Shown here piece by piece: positions 27,035-35,275 of a DNA stretch of 64,000 bases. Numbering within the stretch: the stretch's first letter is position 1; every line of letters begins with the position of its first letter. The translations under genes and the position numbers were made by a program. This DNA is from Streptomyces sp. CB02366 (GTDB lineage: Bacteria > Actinomycetota > Actinomycetes > Streptomycetales > Streptomycetaceae): NCBI RefSeq assembly GCF_001905905.1, contig NZ_LIVT01000004.1, positions 193,970 to 257,969 on the forward strand, read 5' to 3'. Under the pieces are notes generated by a model that ran no database searches, was not told where the DNA came from, and saw nothing but the letters and a program-made list of their open reading frames with translations.

Positions 27035-27897
27035 CCGGCCGGGTGCCGCCGCTCCCCCCGCTGCCGGAGGACTCGCGCGCCGACGCCGCCCGGCCGCCGC
27101 TGACCTGGCTGTACGTGCCCGGCGACCGGCCGGAGGTGGTGGCCAAGGCGCTGGGCTGCGGGGCGGACGTGGTGATCGTCGACCTGGAGGACGCCGTCGC
27201 CCCGGACCGCAAGGAGTACGCGCGCGCCGCCACCGCCGAACTCCTCGGCGACCGGGTGACCGCGGCCCCCGACGCCGTGCCGGTCCATGTCCGGGTGCAC
27301 GGCGAGGACGACGTCCGGGCGCTGGCGGGGCTGCCGGGGCTGGCCGCGTTCCGGCTGCCGAAGATCACCCACGCGGTCTCGGTGCACCACGTGGCGGCGG
27401 TGGCCCCGGGCGTGCCGCTGTATCCGCTGCTGGAGTCGGCGCTCGCGATCGAGCACGCGTACTCGATCGCCTCGGCCCACCACCGCGTCCACGGCATCGC
27501 GCTGGGCGAGGCGGACCTGCGGGCGGACCTGGGCGTACGGGAGGACGCCGGGCTGGACTGGGCACGCGGCCGGGTGGTGGTGGCGGCCCGGGCGGCGGCC
27601 CTTCCGCCGCCGGTCCAGTCGGTGTTCCCCGACGTCCGGGACCTGGACGGGCTGTGGACGTCGTGCGGGCGGGGGCGGGCGCTCGGGATGCTGGGCCGGG
27701 CGGCGATCCACCCGCGCCAGCTGGAGGTGATCGAACGGGCGTTCCTGCCGACCGCGGAGGAGGTGGAGGCGGCCGAGGAGATCGTCGCGGCCTCGGCGGT
27801 GGAGGGGGGCGCGCTGGCGCTGCCGGACGGGAGGTTCGTGGACGCGGCGGTGGTGGCGTCCGCCCGCCGGACGATCGCGCTCGCCGGGCGGGCCTGA
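27031..27897 (+). CDS. HpcH/HpaI-family CoA-ester lyase (citrate lyase beta-like)
   Basis: A 288-residue TIM-barrel lyase of the citrate lyase beta/CitE-like group. The motif LYVPGDRPEVVAKALGCGADVV (start at about residue 26, PGDRPE) and DLEDAVAPDRKEYAR hold the conserved Mg2+/CoA region. Glu in LLESALAIEHAY (about residue 134) and Asp in GEADLRADLG (about 156) are the usual metal ligands. GRAAIHPRQLEVI near residue 230 is the conserved CoA-lyase C-terminal motif. It should cleave a 3-hydroxyacyl-CoA into acetyl-CoA or a similar product plus an oxo-acid. The GTG start overlaps the CoA-transferase stop. A hairpin ends the operon. Confidence 0.9.
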   Translation: MTGRVPPLPPLPEDSRADAARPPLTWLYVPGDRPEVVAKALGCGADVVIVDLEDAVAPDRKEYARAATAELLGDRVTAAPDAVPVHVRVHGEDDVRALAGLPGLAAFRLPKITHAVSVHHVAAVAPGVPLYPLLESALAIEHAYSIASAHHRVHGIALGEADLRADLGVREDAGLDWARGRVVVAARAAALPPPVQSVFPDVRDLDGLWTSCGRGRALGMLGRAAIHPRQLEVIERAFLPTAEEVEAAEEIVAASAVEGGALALPDGRFVDAAVVASARRTIALAGRA

Positions 27898-27957
27898 GAC
27901 GGCGGGCCCGCCCGGCGAGCGGGAGGTGTGCGGGTGCGGCCGGGGAGGACGCGGGAA

Positions 27958-27977
27958 GGCGGCCGTTCCCGGCCGCC
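27958..27977. terminator. Bidirectional terminator hairpin
   Basis: 7-bp perfect arms (GGCGGCC and complement) and a 6-base loop in the short gap between the convergent CoA-lyase and lgt genes. Confidence 0.6.
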
Positions 27978-27983
27978 GCCCGG

Positions 27984-28958
27984 TCAGCTCTTCTCGGCCG
28001 CCGCTTCGGTGCTTCCGGCGGTGAGGCCCGTGCCCCTCTCCCCCGGTCCGTCCTTCGTGAACGGGTCCTTCTTCGCTCCGGCGTCCTGCGCGGCGGCGTC
28101 CGAGCCGGCGGCGCCGTCCTCGTCGGAGGTCTTCGCCGGAGCGTCCCGGTCGGGCTCGACGACCTCCTCGCGGCCCGGCCGCGTCTTCGCGGAGACCACC
28201 ATGTAGGCGACGGCGAGGACGAAGACGATGATCGCGGTCCACACGTTCAGGCGGAGGCCCAGGATGTGGTGGGCCTCGTCGACCCGCATGTACTCGATCC
28301 AGCCGCGCCCGGCGCAGTACGCCGCGACGTACAGCGCGAACGCCCGGCCGTGGCCCAGCGTGAAGCGGCGGTCCGCCCAGATGACGAGCAGCGCCACACC
28401 GACGCACCACAGCGATTCGTACAGGAAGGTCGGGTGGTACGTCCCGGCGACCCGGTTGGCGCCCTCGCTGATCTCCAGCGCCCAGGGGAGGTCGGTGGGC
28501 TTGCCGTACAGCTCCTGGTTGAACCAGTTGCCCCAGCGGCCGATGGCCTGGGCGATGGCGATGCCGGGGGCCAGCGCGTCGGCCCAGGCCGGCAGGGGGA
28601 TGCCCCGGCGGCGGCAGGCGATCCAGGCGCCGACCGCGCCGAAGGCGATGGCTCCCCAGATGCCGAGGCCGCCCTGCCAGATCTTGAAGGCGTCGACCCA
28701 GTTCTCACCCTCGCTGAAGTACAGCTGGTAGTCGGTGATCACGTGGTAGAGCCGACCGCCGACGAGGCCGAAGGGAACCGCCCAGACGGCCACGTCGGCC
28801 ACGGTGCCGGCTTTGCCGCCCCGGGCGATCCAGCGCTTGTTGCCGAACCAGACGGCGACGAAGACACCGATGATGATGCAGAACGCGTAGCCGCGGAGCG
28901 GGATCGGGCCGAGCTCGATCACGCCGGTCGACGGACTGGGAATGGAGGCAAGGTTCAT
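27984..28958 (-). CDS. lgt: Prolipoprotein diacylglyceryl transferase
   Basis: A 324-residue integral membrane enzyme that attaches diacylglycerol from phosphatidylglycerol to the lipobox cysteine of prolipoproteins, the first step of lipoprotein maturation. Seven membrane segments span about residues 20-255. The Lgt signature GRWGNWFNQELYGKPTDLP is at about residues 140-158. GRLYHVITDY (about 78-87) carries the catalytic-region His. The C-terminal 50 residues form a charged cytoplasmic tail rich in Asp, Glu and Ala, common in actinobacteria. The start is ATG 28958. It lies downstream of the trp genes but is probably transcribed on its own. Confidence 0.97.
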   Translation of the reverse strand: MNLASIPSPSTGVIELGPIPLRGYAFCIIIGVFVAVWFGNKRWIARGGKAGTVADVAVWAVPFGLVGGRLYHVITDYQLYFSEGENWVDAFKIWQGGLGIWGAIAFGAVGAWIACRRRGIPLPAWADALAPGIAIAQAIGRWGNWFNQELYGKPTDLPWALEISEGANRVAGTYHPTFLYESLWCVGVALLVIWADRRFTLGHGRAFALYVAAYCAGRGWIEYMRVDEAHHILGLRLNVWTAIIVFVLAVAYMVVSAKTRPGREEVVEPDRDAPAKTSDEDGAAGSDAAAQDAGAKKDPFTKDGPGERGTGLTAGSTEAAAEKS

Positions 28959-29079
28959 GGCGAGGTCGACGCTACCCTGCCGGGCGGTGGGTACGGCAAG
29001 CCACCCGGCAACGTCTGGGTAACGGGGACCGCCCCGTGGACGGGCCGGGGGCCCGCGGTGAACGGGGCCCTCGGGCCGG

Positions 29080-29997
29080 TCAGGAACCGGCGGCCGACGA
29101 CGGGGCGGCGGGGGCGGACGCCCCGTCGTCCGACGGCGTCGGGGCCGCGGACCCGTCGGCCGTGGCCGTCCCCTCCGAGGGGGCGGCCGGGGCGGCGGTG
29201 CCCGGCTTCTTGCCCTTGTTGGCCGCGAGGACCCACTTCTTCAGGGCCGCCGGGGAGATCTGTTCGCCGTCCTTGGCCGGGAAGACCGACTCCCCGTTGA
29301 GCAGCACGGTCGGCGTGCCCTGGAAGCCGCCCTCGCGGAAGGCCGTGTCGGACTTCTTCACCCAGCTGTCGTGGGCGCCGTCCTCCACACAGCTGCGGAA
29401 CTCCGGCGTGTCGAGCCCCTGGACCTTCCCGGCCAGCTCGATCAGCCGGCTGTTCCTGCCGTAGGCGTCGTCCGGCTCGGGCGGCTGGTTGCTGAAGAGG
29501 ACGTCGTGGTAGGGCGCGAACTTGCCGGCGTCCTGGGCGCAGGCGGCGGCGTTGGCGGCGCGCAGCGAGCCGGAGCCGCCGAGGTTGCCGTCGATGATCG
29601 TGGCCAGGTGGTACTCCACCTTGACCTGTCCGTCGTTCACCAGCTCCGTGACGGTGTCCCGCAGCGCGTTCTCGAACTGGGCGCAGACGGGGCAGCGGAA
29701 GTCCTCCCAGATCGTGAGGGTGGACGGGGCGTCGGCCGCGCCGACCGGCAGGGTCAGGGCGTCCTCGCCGGACGCGCCCGACGGGGCGATGGCGGGCCCG
29801 GACGCGGTGTCCTCGCCCCCGTCCTCGCCCACATTGGCCGCGATCAGGCCGACCACGGCGGCCAGGCCGAGCACCCCGGCCACCGCCGAGGCGACGATCA
29901 GCGTCCGGCGGCGCTTCTCGCGCCCCTTCTCCTGCTCGCGCTGCCGGGCCAGGCGCTCACGCGCGCTTCTGTTTCCCTCAGGGATCTTGTCGCTCAC
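29080..29997 (-). CDS. Membrane-anchored DsbA-like thioredoxin-fold protein
   Basis: A 305-residue protein with a charged N-terminal cytoplasmic part (about 1-32), one membrane helix (about 33-54) and an extracellular thioredoxin-fold domain (about 80-255). The redox motif is FRCPVCAQFE, a CPVC active site. A cis-proline loop is seen in GTPTVLLNGE. It should act in disulfide formation or isomerisation outside the membrane. A Ser/Pro/Ala-rich tail ends it. The start was chosen at GTG 29997 (VSDKIPEGN). It lies just beyond the trp operon terminator and close to lgt, fitting a role in envelope protein maturation. Confidence 0.9.
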   Translation of the reverse strand: MSDKIPEGNRSARERLARQREQEKGREKRRRTLIVASAVAGVLGLAAVVGLIAANVGEDGGEDTASGPAIAPSGASGEDALTLPVGAADAPSTLTIWEDFRCPVCAQFENALRDTVTELVNDGQVKVEYHLATIIDGNLGGSGSLRAANAAACAQDAGKFAPYHDVLFSNQPPEPDDAYGRNSRLIELAGKVQGLDTPEFRSCVEDGAHDSWVKKSDTAFREGGFQGTPTVLLNGESVFPAKDGEQISPAALKKWVLAANKGKKPGTAAPAAPSEGTATADGSAAPTPSDDGASAPAAPSSAAGS

Positions 29998-30012
29998 ACC
30001 GGGGGAAACGAA

Positions 30013-30040
30013 CCGGGGAGGCGCCTTCGCGCCTCCCCGG
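30013..30040 (-). terminator. Terminator hairpin after trpA
   Basis: Perfect 12-bp arms (CCGGGGAGGCGC and complement) with a tight CTTC loop, 33 bp beyond the trpA stop codon. It marks the end of trpCMBA. Confidence 0.85.
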
Positions 30041-30073
30041 CCCACAATCCATCCGTTCGGGTGATGCGAGGGG

Positions 30074-30886
30074 TCAGCGCTTTCGAACGCCTTCGGCCAG
30101 TTCGCCCGCGAGGGAGCGGACGGCGGCGAGGCCGGCGGCCTCGTCCGGGGCGTCCAGCATGGCCTTGACGAACGCCGACCCGACGATCACGCCGTCCGCG
30201 AACCCGGCGACCTCGGCGGCCTGCGCCGCGTTGGAGACGCCGAGGCCGACGCAGACCGGGAGGTCGGTGGTGGCGCGGGTGCGCTCCACCAGGTTCTGGG
30301 CCTGGGCTCCGACGGAGGCGCGGGTGCCGGTGACGCCCATCAGGGAAGCGGCGTAGACGAAGCCGCTGCCGGCCGCCGTGATGGCGGCGAGGCGGGCGTC
30401 CCGGCTGCTGGGGGCGACGACGAAGACGGTGGCCAGCCCGTGCTTCTCGGCGTGCTCGCGCCACAGCGCGGACTCCTGGACCGGCAGGTCGGGCAGGATG
30501 CACCCGGCCCCGCCCGCCTCCGCCAGCTCGGCGGTGAACCGCTCCACACCGTAGCGGTCGATGGGGTTCCAGTACGTCATGACGAGGATCGGGACGCCGG
30601 TGGCCTCGTGCGCCTCGCGGACCGTGCGCATCACGTCGGCGATCCGGACGCCGCCGCGCAGGGCGATGTCGTCGGCGGTCTGGATGATCGGCCCGTCGAG
30701 GACGGGGTCGCTGTGCGGGAGTCCGACCTCGACGATGTCCGCGCCGCCCGCGACCACGGCCTTGACCGCCTCGATGCCGCCGTCCACGGTCGGGAAGCCG
30801 GCCGGGAGGTAGGCGATGAGCGCCGCCCGGTCCGCCGCCTTCGCACCGGCGAGAGTGGTGTTCAACAGCTCGATGTTGCCGCTCAC
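30074..30886 (-). CDS. trpA: Tryptophan synthase alpha subunit
   Basis: A 270-residue TIM barrel that splits indole-3-glycerol phosphate to indole and glyceraldehyde 3-phosphate, and channels indole to TrpB. The catalytic Glu 50 region reads [18 protein letters not shown] (about residues 49-66) and the Asp 60-type residue lies in [12 protein letters not shown]. The phosphate-binding loops GVTGTR and GLGVSNAAQ follow. Length is normal. The GTG start overlaps the trpB stop as GTGA, so TrpA and TrpB are translationally coupled. Confidence 0.97.
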   Translation of the reverse strand: MSGNIELLNTTLAGAKAADRAALIAYLPAGFPTVDGGIEAVKAVVAGGADIVEVGLPHSDPVLDGPIIQTADDIALRGGVRIADVMRTVREAHEATGVPILVMTYWNPIDRYGVERFTAELAEAGGAGCILPDLPVQESALWREHAEKHGLATVFVVAPSSRDARLAAITAAGSGFVYAASLMGVTGTRASVGAQAQNLVERTRATTDLPVCVGLGVSNAAQAAEVAGFADGVIVGSAFVKAMLDAPDEAAGLAAVRSLAGELAEGVRKR

Positions 30887-32169
30887 GTGGCGTCCCCCTC
30901 GATCTCGGCGCGGTCGCTGTCGGCGTCCGCCTCGACGGCGGCGTCGGTGTCGTAGAGCCCGAAGTAGCGGGCGGCGGTGTCCATGTCCTTGTCGCCCCGG
31001 CCGGACAGGTTGACCAGGATGAGCCCGTCCGGTCCCAGCTCCTCGCCGAGGTCGAGGGCGCCGGCGAGCGCGTGGGCGCTCTCGATGGCCGGGATGATGC
31101 CCTCGGTGCGCGACAGCAGGCGCAGCGCCCGCATGGCCGCGTCGTCGGTGACCGCGCGGTACTCGCCGCGTCCGACGTCCTTGAGGTAGGAGTGCTCGGG
31201 GCCGATGCCCGGGTAGTCCAGTCCGGCCGAGATGGAGTACGGCTCGGTGATCTGGCCCTCGTCGTCCTGGAGGACGTAGGAGCGCGACCCGTGCAGGATT
31301 CCGGGCTCCCCGGCGGTGAGGGTGGCCGCGTGCTCGCCGGTCTCCACCCCGTGCCCGGCGGGTTCGCAGCCGATCAGGCGGACTCCGGCGTCGGGGATGA
31401 AGGCGTGGAAGAGGCCGATGGCGTTGGAGCCGCCGCCGACGCAGGCGACCGCCGCGTCCGGGAGGCGGCCGGTGCGCTCCAGGAGCTGGCGGCGGGCTTC
31501 GACGCCGATGACGCGGTGGAAGTCGCGGACCATCGCCGGGAAGGGGTGCGGGCCCGCGACCGTGCCGAAGAGGTAGTGCGTGCGGTCCACGTTGGCGACC
31601 CAGTCGCGGAACGCCTCGTTGATGGCGTCCTTCAGGGTCCGCGAGCCGGACTTCACGGCGACGACCTCGGCGCCGAGCATCCGCATCCGGGCGACGTTGA
31701 GCGCCTGGCGCCGGGTGTCGACCTCGCCCATGTAGATGGTGCAGTCGAGGCCGAAGAGGGCGCAGGCGGTCGCGGTGGCGACGCCGTGCTGGCCGGCCCC
31801 GGTCTCGGCGATGACCCGCGTCTTGCCCATGCGCTTGGTGAGGAGCGCCTGGCCCAGCACGTTGTTGATCTTGTGCGAGCCGGTGTGGTTCAGGTCCTCG
31901 CGCTTGAGGAAGATCCGGGCGCCGCCCGCGTGTCCGGCGAAGCGCGGGACCTCGGTCAGCGCGCTGGGGCGGCCGGTGTAGTTCACCATCAGCTCGTCGA
32001 GCTGGGCGGCGAAGGCGGGGTCGGCCTTGGCCTTGTCGTACTCGACGGCGACCTCGTCCACGGCGGCGACGAGCGCCTCGGGGATGAACTTTCCGCCGTA
32101 CGCGCCGAAATAGCCCTCGGCGCTGGGGATCAGACCCTCGGGGTCCGGGATGAAGAAGTCGGACGACAT
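30883..32169 (-). CDS. trpB: Tryptophan synthase beta subunit
   Basis: A 428-residue PLP enzyme that joins indole and serine to make tryptophan. The PLP lysine lies in [18 protein letters not shown] (about residue 97). The phosphate-binding glycine loop is [13 protein letters not shown] (about 240-252). [17 protein letters not shown] and the C-terminal [16 protein letters not shown] are diagnostic. The start was set at ATG 32169 ([12 protein letters not shown]), preceded by GGAG. It is translationally coupled to trpA. The trpM gene lies upstream on the same strand. Confidence 0.97.
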   Translation of the reverse strand: MSSDFFIPDPEGLIPSAEGYFGAYGGKFIPEALVAAVDEVAVEYDKAKADPAFAAQLDELMVNYTGRPSALTEVPRFAGHAGGARIFLKREDLNHTGSHKINNVLGQALLTKRMGKTRVIAETGAGQHGVATATACALFGLDCTIYMGEVDTRRQALNVARMRMLGAEVVAVKSGSRTLKDAINEAFRDWVANVDRTHYLFGTVAGPHPFPAMVRDFHRVIGVEARRQLLERTGRLPDAAVACVGGGSNAIGLFHAFIPDAGVRLIGCEPAGHGVETGEHAATLTAGEPGILHGSRSYVLQDDEGQITEPYSISAGLDYPGIGPEHSYLKDVGRGEYRAVTDDAAMRALRLLSRTEGIIPAIESAHALAGALDLGEELGPDGLILVNLSGRGDKDMDTAARYFGLYDTDAAVEADADSDRAEIEGDAT

Positions 32170-32313
32170 GCGACGTGCTCCTTGGCATGGCAACGGGTGG
32201 GTTCACCGTATGCGCCGGGCAGCGGGCGCCGCCGCGACCGGTCTGCGGTCACGGCGGTGCGGTCGTACGTACGAGAGGGAACGGGGGTGGTGCGGTACGT
32301 CGGCCGGGGCTCG

Positions 32314-32526
32314 CTACAGCGCGGTCCCCGGGCGCCATCGCATCCCGTTGACCTGGCCGGGCTCGTCCCCGATGACGTACCGCACGCGCCGGCCGAGCAC
32401 GCGCCGGGCGGGGGCGCGGCAGCCGCGCGGCCGGCACCCGCGCGCCAGCGGGGCGTGCGGATCGCGGGCCGGGGCCCCGGCGGCGCCGAGGCCCGGCCGG
32501 GTGCGGTGCGGGGGACGGTCGGGCAT
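32314..32526 (-). CDS. trpM: TrpM, small tryptophan-biosynthesis modulator
   Basis: A 70-residue, Arg/Gly-rich protein encoded between trpC and trpB. Its position, size and the sequence LARGCRPRGCRAPARRVLGR (about residues 28-47) followed by RVRYVIGDEPGQVNGMRWR match the TrpM protein known in S. coelicolor. There TrpM modulates tryptophan synthesis and affects differentiation, reportedly by contacting metabolic enzymes. The start is ATG 32526, 16 bp after the trpC stop. The N-terminal 25 residues are variable. About 140 bp of spacer separates it from trpB. Confidence 0.75.
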   Translation of the reverse strand: MPDRPPHRTRPGLGAAGAPARDPHAPLARGCRPRGCRAPARRVLGRRVRYVIGDEPGQVNGMRWRPGTAL

Positions 32527-32542
32527 GGTCGGACGCTCCGGG

Positions 32543-33352
32543 TCAGCCGCGGCCGTGGCGGAGCGCCGGGTGGGCGCCGGCGGCGACCAGGTCGGCGACG
32601 GCGGTCCGCGGGTCGCGGCCGGTGACCAGGGACTCGCCGACCAGGACGGCGTCGGCGCCGGCGTTGGCGTACGCGATCAGGTCGTGCGGGCCCCGGACGC
32701 CGGACTCGGCGACCTTGACGATGTGGTCGGGGATCTCGGGGGCGACGCGCTCGAAGGTGGAGCGGTCGACCTTGAGGTCCTTCAGGTTGCGCGCGTTGAC
32801 GCCGATGATCCTGGCGCCGGCGTCCACGGCGCGCTCCGCCTCCTCCTCGTCGTGCGCCTCGACCAGCGGGGTGAGTCCGATCGACTCGGCCCGCTCGATC
32901 AGGGAGACCAGGGCCTCCTGGTCGAGGGCGGCGACGATCAGCAGGGCGAGGTCGGCGCCGTAGGCGCGGGCCTCCCACAGCTGGTACGAGGTGACGATGA
33001 AGTCCTTGCGCAGGACCGGGACGTCGACCTTGGCGCGGACGGCCTCCAGGTCGGCCAGCGAGCCGCCGAAGCGGCGCTCCTCGGTGAGGACCGAGATGAC
33101 GGACGCGCCGCCCGCCTCGTAGTCCGCGGCGAGCGCGGCGGGGTCCGCGATGGCGGCCAGGGCCCCCTTGGACGGGGAGGAGCGCTTGACCTCGCAGATG
33201 ACGGTGACGCCCTCGCCGCGCAGGGCGGCGACTCCGTCCTTGGCCTGGGGGGCGCGCGCGGCGCGCTCCTTCAGCTCGTCGAGGCTGACGCGCGCCTGCC
33301 GCTCCGCGAGGTCGGCGCGAACGCCGTCGATGATCTCGTCGAGCACACTCAC
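32543..33352 (-). CDS. trpC: Indole-3-glycerol phosphate synthase
   Basis: A 269-residue TIM barrel that closes the indole ring, turning CdRP into indole-3-glycerol phosphate. The diagnostic segment [13 protein letters not shown] (about residues 50-62) holds the catalytic lysine. Further conserved parts are [47 protein letters not shown] and VAESGVRG. Length is normal for the monofunctional enzyme. The start is GTG 33352. It heads the trpC-trpM-trpB-trpA unit. Confidence 0.97.
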   Translation of the reverse strand: MSVLDEIIDGVRADLAERQARVSLDELKERAARAPQAKDGVAALRGEGVTVICEVKRSSPSKGALAAIADPAALAADYEAGGASVISVLTEERRFGGSLADLEAVRAKVDVPVLRKDFIVTSYQLWEARAYGADLALLIVAALDQEALVSLIERAESIGLTPLVEAHDEEEAERAVDAGARIIGVNARNLKDLKVDRSTFERVAPEIPDHIVKVAESGVRGPHDLIAYANAGADAVLVGESLVTGRDPRTAVADLVAAGAHPALRHGRG

Positions 33353-33490
33353 GCGAGCGGCCCCCTTCCGGAACGGTGATGAGGGAACAGGATCAGCCGT
33401 ACCGATGGTATCCGCAGCGGGGCCCGGGGCCCGCATCCGGCCACGTCCCGTCCCACTACCTGGGCACCGGGGAGGAGCGGCCCGGCCGTT

Positions 33491-34135
33491 TCATGGGGCC
33501 AGTGCCGAGCCGAACGGCAGATTCCGGACGACGGTGAAGACCGCTAGGACGGCTCCCACGGCCCACCAGTGGACGGGGGCGAGGCCGATCCTCAGCGGGC
33601 GGCCGCGCCAGGCGCGTACCAGCCACAGCGCCCAGAGGGCGGCGAAGAGGAAGTAGCCGGCGGTGGCGATCGCGTTGGCGGAGAACGCCGCGCCGAGATC
33701 GCCGGTGACGAAGGCGTGGGCGCTGCGCAGTCCGCCGCAGCCGGGGCAGAGGATCCCGGTCAGCCTGAGCAGCGGGCAGACGGGGTAGTGCCCGGCCTCG
33801 TTGGGGTCCACGGCTCCGACGTAGGCGAAGGCCCCGGCGACCGCCGCGAGGATGCCCGCCGGGACCGCGAGGCGGCGGAGGCGGGAGGGGTGCACCGGCG
33901 GCGGGACCGGCCGGCCCTGCGCGAAGCCTGCGGCGCAGGGGCCGGGGTGCGGGGCCTGCCGGTCCGGCGCGGCGTACGGGGCCGCCTCCGGGATCGGGCA
34001 GACCGTCTGCGGCATGGTCCCGGGGCCGGGGCTTTGCGGGGCGGTCTCCGGGCGGGCCGGGCCGGGGCCGGTCCCCGGCGGCGGGGCGGCGCCGGGGGAC
34101 GGCTGGGCTGCTGAGGGGGTTGGCGAGGCGTCCAC
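33491..34135 (-). CDS. DUF2752 membrane protein
   Basis: A 214-residue protein. A long Pro/Ala-rich N-terminal cytoplasmic region (to about residue 100) precedes three membrane segments. The DUF2752 signature CPLLRLTGILCPGCGGLRSAH (CPLLRLTG, then CPGCGG with LRSAH) lies at about residues 122-142. Its function is not known. It is found beside trp genes in many Streptomyces. The start is GTG 34135, immediately after a strong terminator; no good Shine-Dalgarno sequence is seen, and a later start is possible. It lies 138 bp before trpC on the same strand. Confidence 0.8.
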   Translation of the reverse strand: MDASPTPSAAQPSPGAAPPPGTGPGPARPETAPQSPGPGTMPQTVCPIPEAAPYAAPDRQAPHPGPCAAGFAQGRPVPPPVHPSRLRRLAVPAGILAAVAGAFAYVGAVDPNEAGHYPVCPLLRLTGILCPGCGGLRSAHAFVTGDLGAAFSANAIATAGYFLFAALWALWLVRAWRGRPLRIGLAPVHWWAVGAVLAVFTVVRNLPFGSALAP

Positions 34136-34155
34136 CCGCCGATTGTCCCCCGAGG

Positions 34156-34199
34156 ACGCGGAAAGGCGCGGCCCGGCAGCGGGTCGCGCCTTTCCGCGT
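34156..34199 (-). terminator. Terminator hairpin, 15-bp stem
   Basis: Perfect 15-bp arms (ACGCGGAAAGGCGCG and complement) around a 14-base loop, 30 bp past the stop of the HGxxPAAW gene. It separates that gene from the DUF2752 and trpC genes. Confidence 0.85.
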
Positions 34200-34229
34200 G
34201 TCGGTCGCCGGGACGGGCCGGCGGCCGGG

Positions 34230-34481
34230 TCAGTGGGAGGCCTGCGCCTGTCCGGCACGCGCCCGGGCCTCTACCATCTCGGCCGACTCCTTCGGCATGC
34301 CGAGGCCGGCCGCCTTCATGGCGAGGCCCACGAGGCCACCGGCGAAGATCACGGCGACACCGACCCAGAAGCCGAGCGGGTTGGCCGCGACCATGAAGAC
34401 GCCTGCGACGCAGAAGCCGATGAACGAGATGATGACACCGGTCCAGGCGGCCGGGGTGTGTCCGTGGCTCGTGCCCGCCAT
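34230..34481 (-). CDS. HGxxPAAW-family small membrane protein
   Basis: An 83-residue protein beginning MAGTSHGHTPAAWTGV, which carries the family's namesake motif at about residues 6-13. Two membrane helices follow (about 14-35 and 39-58), then an Ala-rich cytoplasmic tail. The family is restricted to actinobacteria and its function is unknown. The ATG has a GAGGAG ribosome binding site. It sits between trpE and trpC, and a strong terminator follows. The neighbourhood suggests, but does not show, a link to aromatic amino acid metabolism. Confidence 0.9.
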   Translation of the reverse strand: MAGTSHGHTPAAWTGVIISFIGFCVAGVFMVAANPLGFWVGVAVIFAGGLVGLAMKAAGLGMPKESAEMVEARARAGQAQASH

Positions 34482-34595
34482 GAGTTGCTCCTCGTTGGTG
34501 TTGCGCAGTGGGTGACGCTGATACGTGTGGCCGCCGCCCGGGGGACGGCTCGTTTCCCATTGTCCCGTACGGGGCGGCGGGAGGTGAGCCTGGGG

Positions 34596-35261
34596 TCACC
34601 CGCGCGTCGGGTCCTCGCCCCGGTCCAGGGCCTTCCACAGGTCCTCGGGGCGGTCCGGGGCGGGGGCCGTGCGGGACGCCCTGCCGGGGCGGGGGGCGCC
34701 GTCGCGCTCGTACTTCCCGGACATGGCGGGCCAGCGGGCGCCGTGGCGCAGGGCGAGGAGCCCGGCCAGCAGGATCAGCACGCCGCCGGCCGCCGTGACG
34801 TAGGGCCAGCCGGTGTGGCTGAGGGCGTCGATGGTGGCCGCGGTGTCCCCGGTGGTCCTGGCGGCCTCCTCGTCGAGGGCCGCGCTGTCGGACGCGCCGG
34901 TCCACGCGCTGACGGCGGCTCCGAGGCCGCTGAGGGCGAGCAGCGCGGCCACGATCCGGCGGGCCGCGCCGCGTACGGCGAAGACGGCGACGAGGGCGGC
35001 GAGGCCGACGACGGCCAGGGCCGCCGGGACGCCGGTGACGTCCCGGCCGTCGACGGAGAGCGGGAGGGCTCCGCCGCCGGTGGCCGCGTCGCCCTCGGCC
35101 CAGGTCTGTCCGGAGGCGAGGAGGACGACGGTCGCGCCGGCCGCGCCGAGGAGCAGGGCGGCCGCGAGGCTGCGGCGGCTCCCCGCCCGGTCGGACGCGG
35201 CGCCGGGCGCGGGGTCGGCGGTTCGGGGCTGGGGTACGGGGGCGGCACTCACGCCTTCCAC
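34596..35261 (-). CDS. Trp-region-associated membrane protein (TIGR02234)
   Basis: A 221-residue protein with four predicted membrane helices (about residues 30-50, 78-97, 103-122 and 150-170). The pattern matches the TIGR02234 family found next to tryptophan genes in actinobacteria. A large extracellular loop lies between helices 1 and 2 (GQTWAEGDA...). A charged Pro/Arg-rich C-terminal tail follows. Function unknown; a role in tryptophan transport has been guessed from context only. The start is GTG 35261, with GTG 35252 as an alternative. Only 14 bp separate it from trpE, so the two form an operon. Confidence 0.85.
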   Translation of the reverse strand: MEGVSAAPVPQPRTADPAPGAASDRAGSRRSLAAALLLGAAGATVVLLASGQTWAEGDAATGGGALPLSVDGRDVTGVPAALAVVGLAALVAVFAVRGAARRIVAALLALSGLGAAVSAWTGASDSAALDEEAARTTGDTAATIDALSHTGWPYVTAAGGVLILLAGLLALRHGARWPAMSGKYERDGAPRPGRASRTAPAPDRPEDLWKALDRGEDPTRG

Positions 35262-35275
35262 TATCCCCTACCGGT

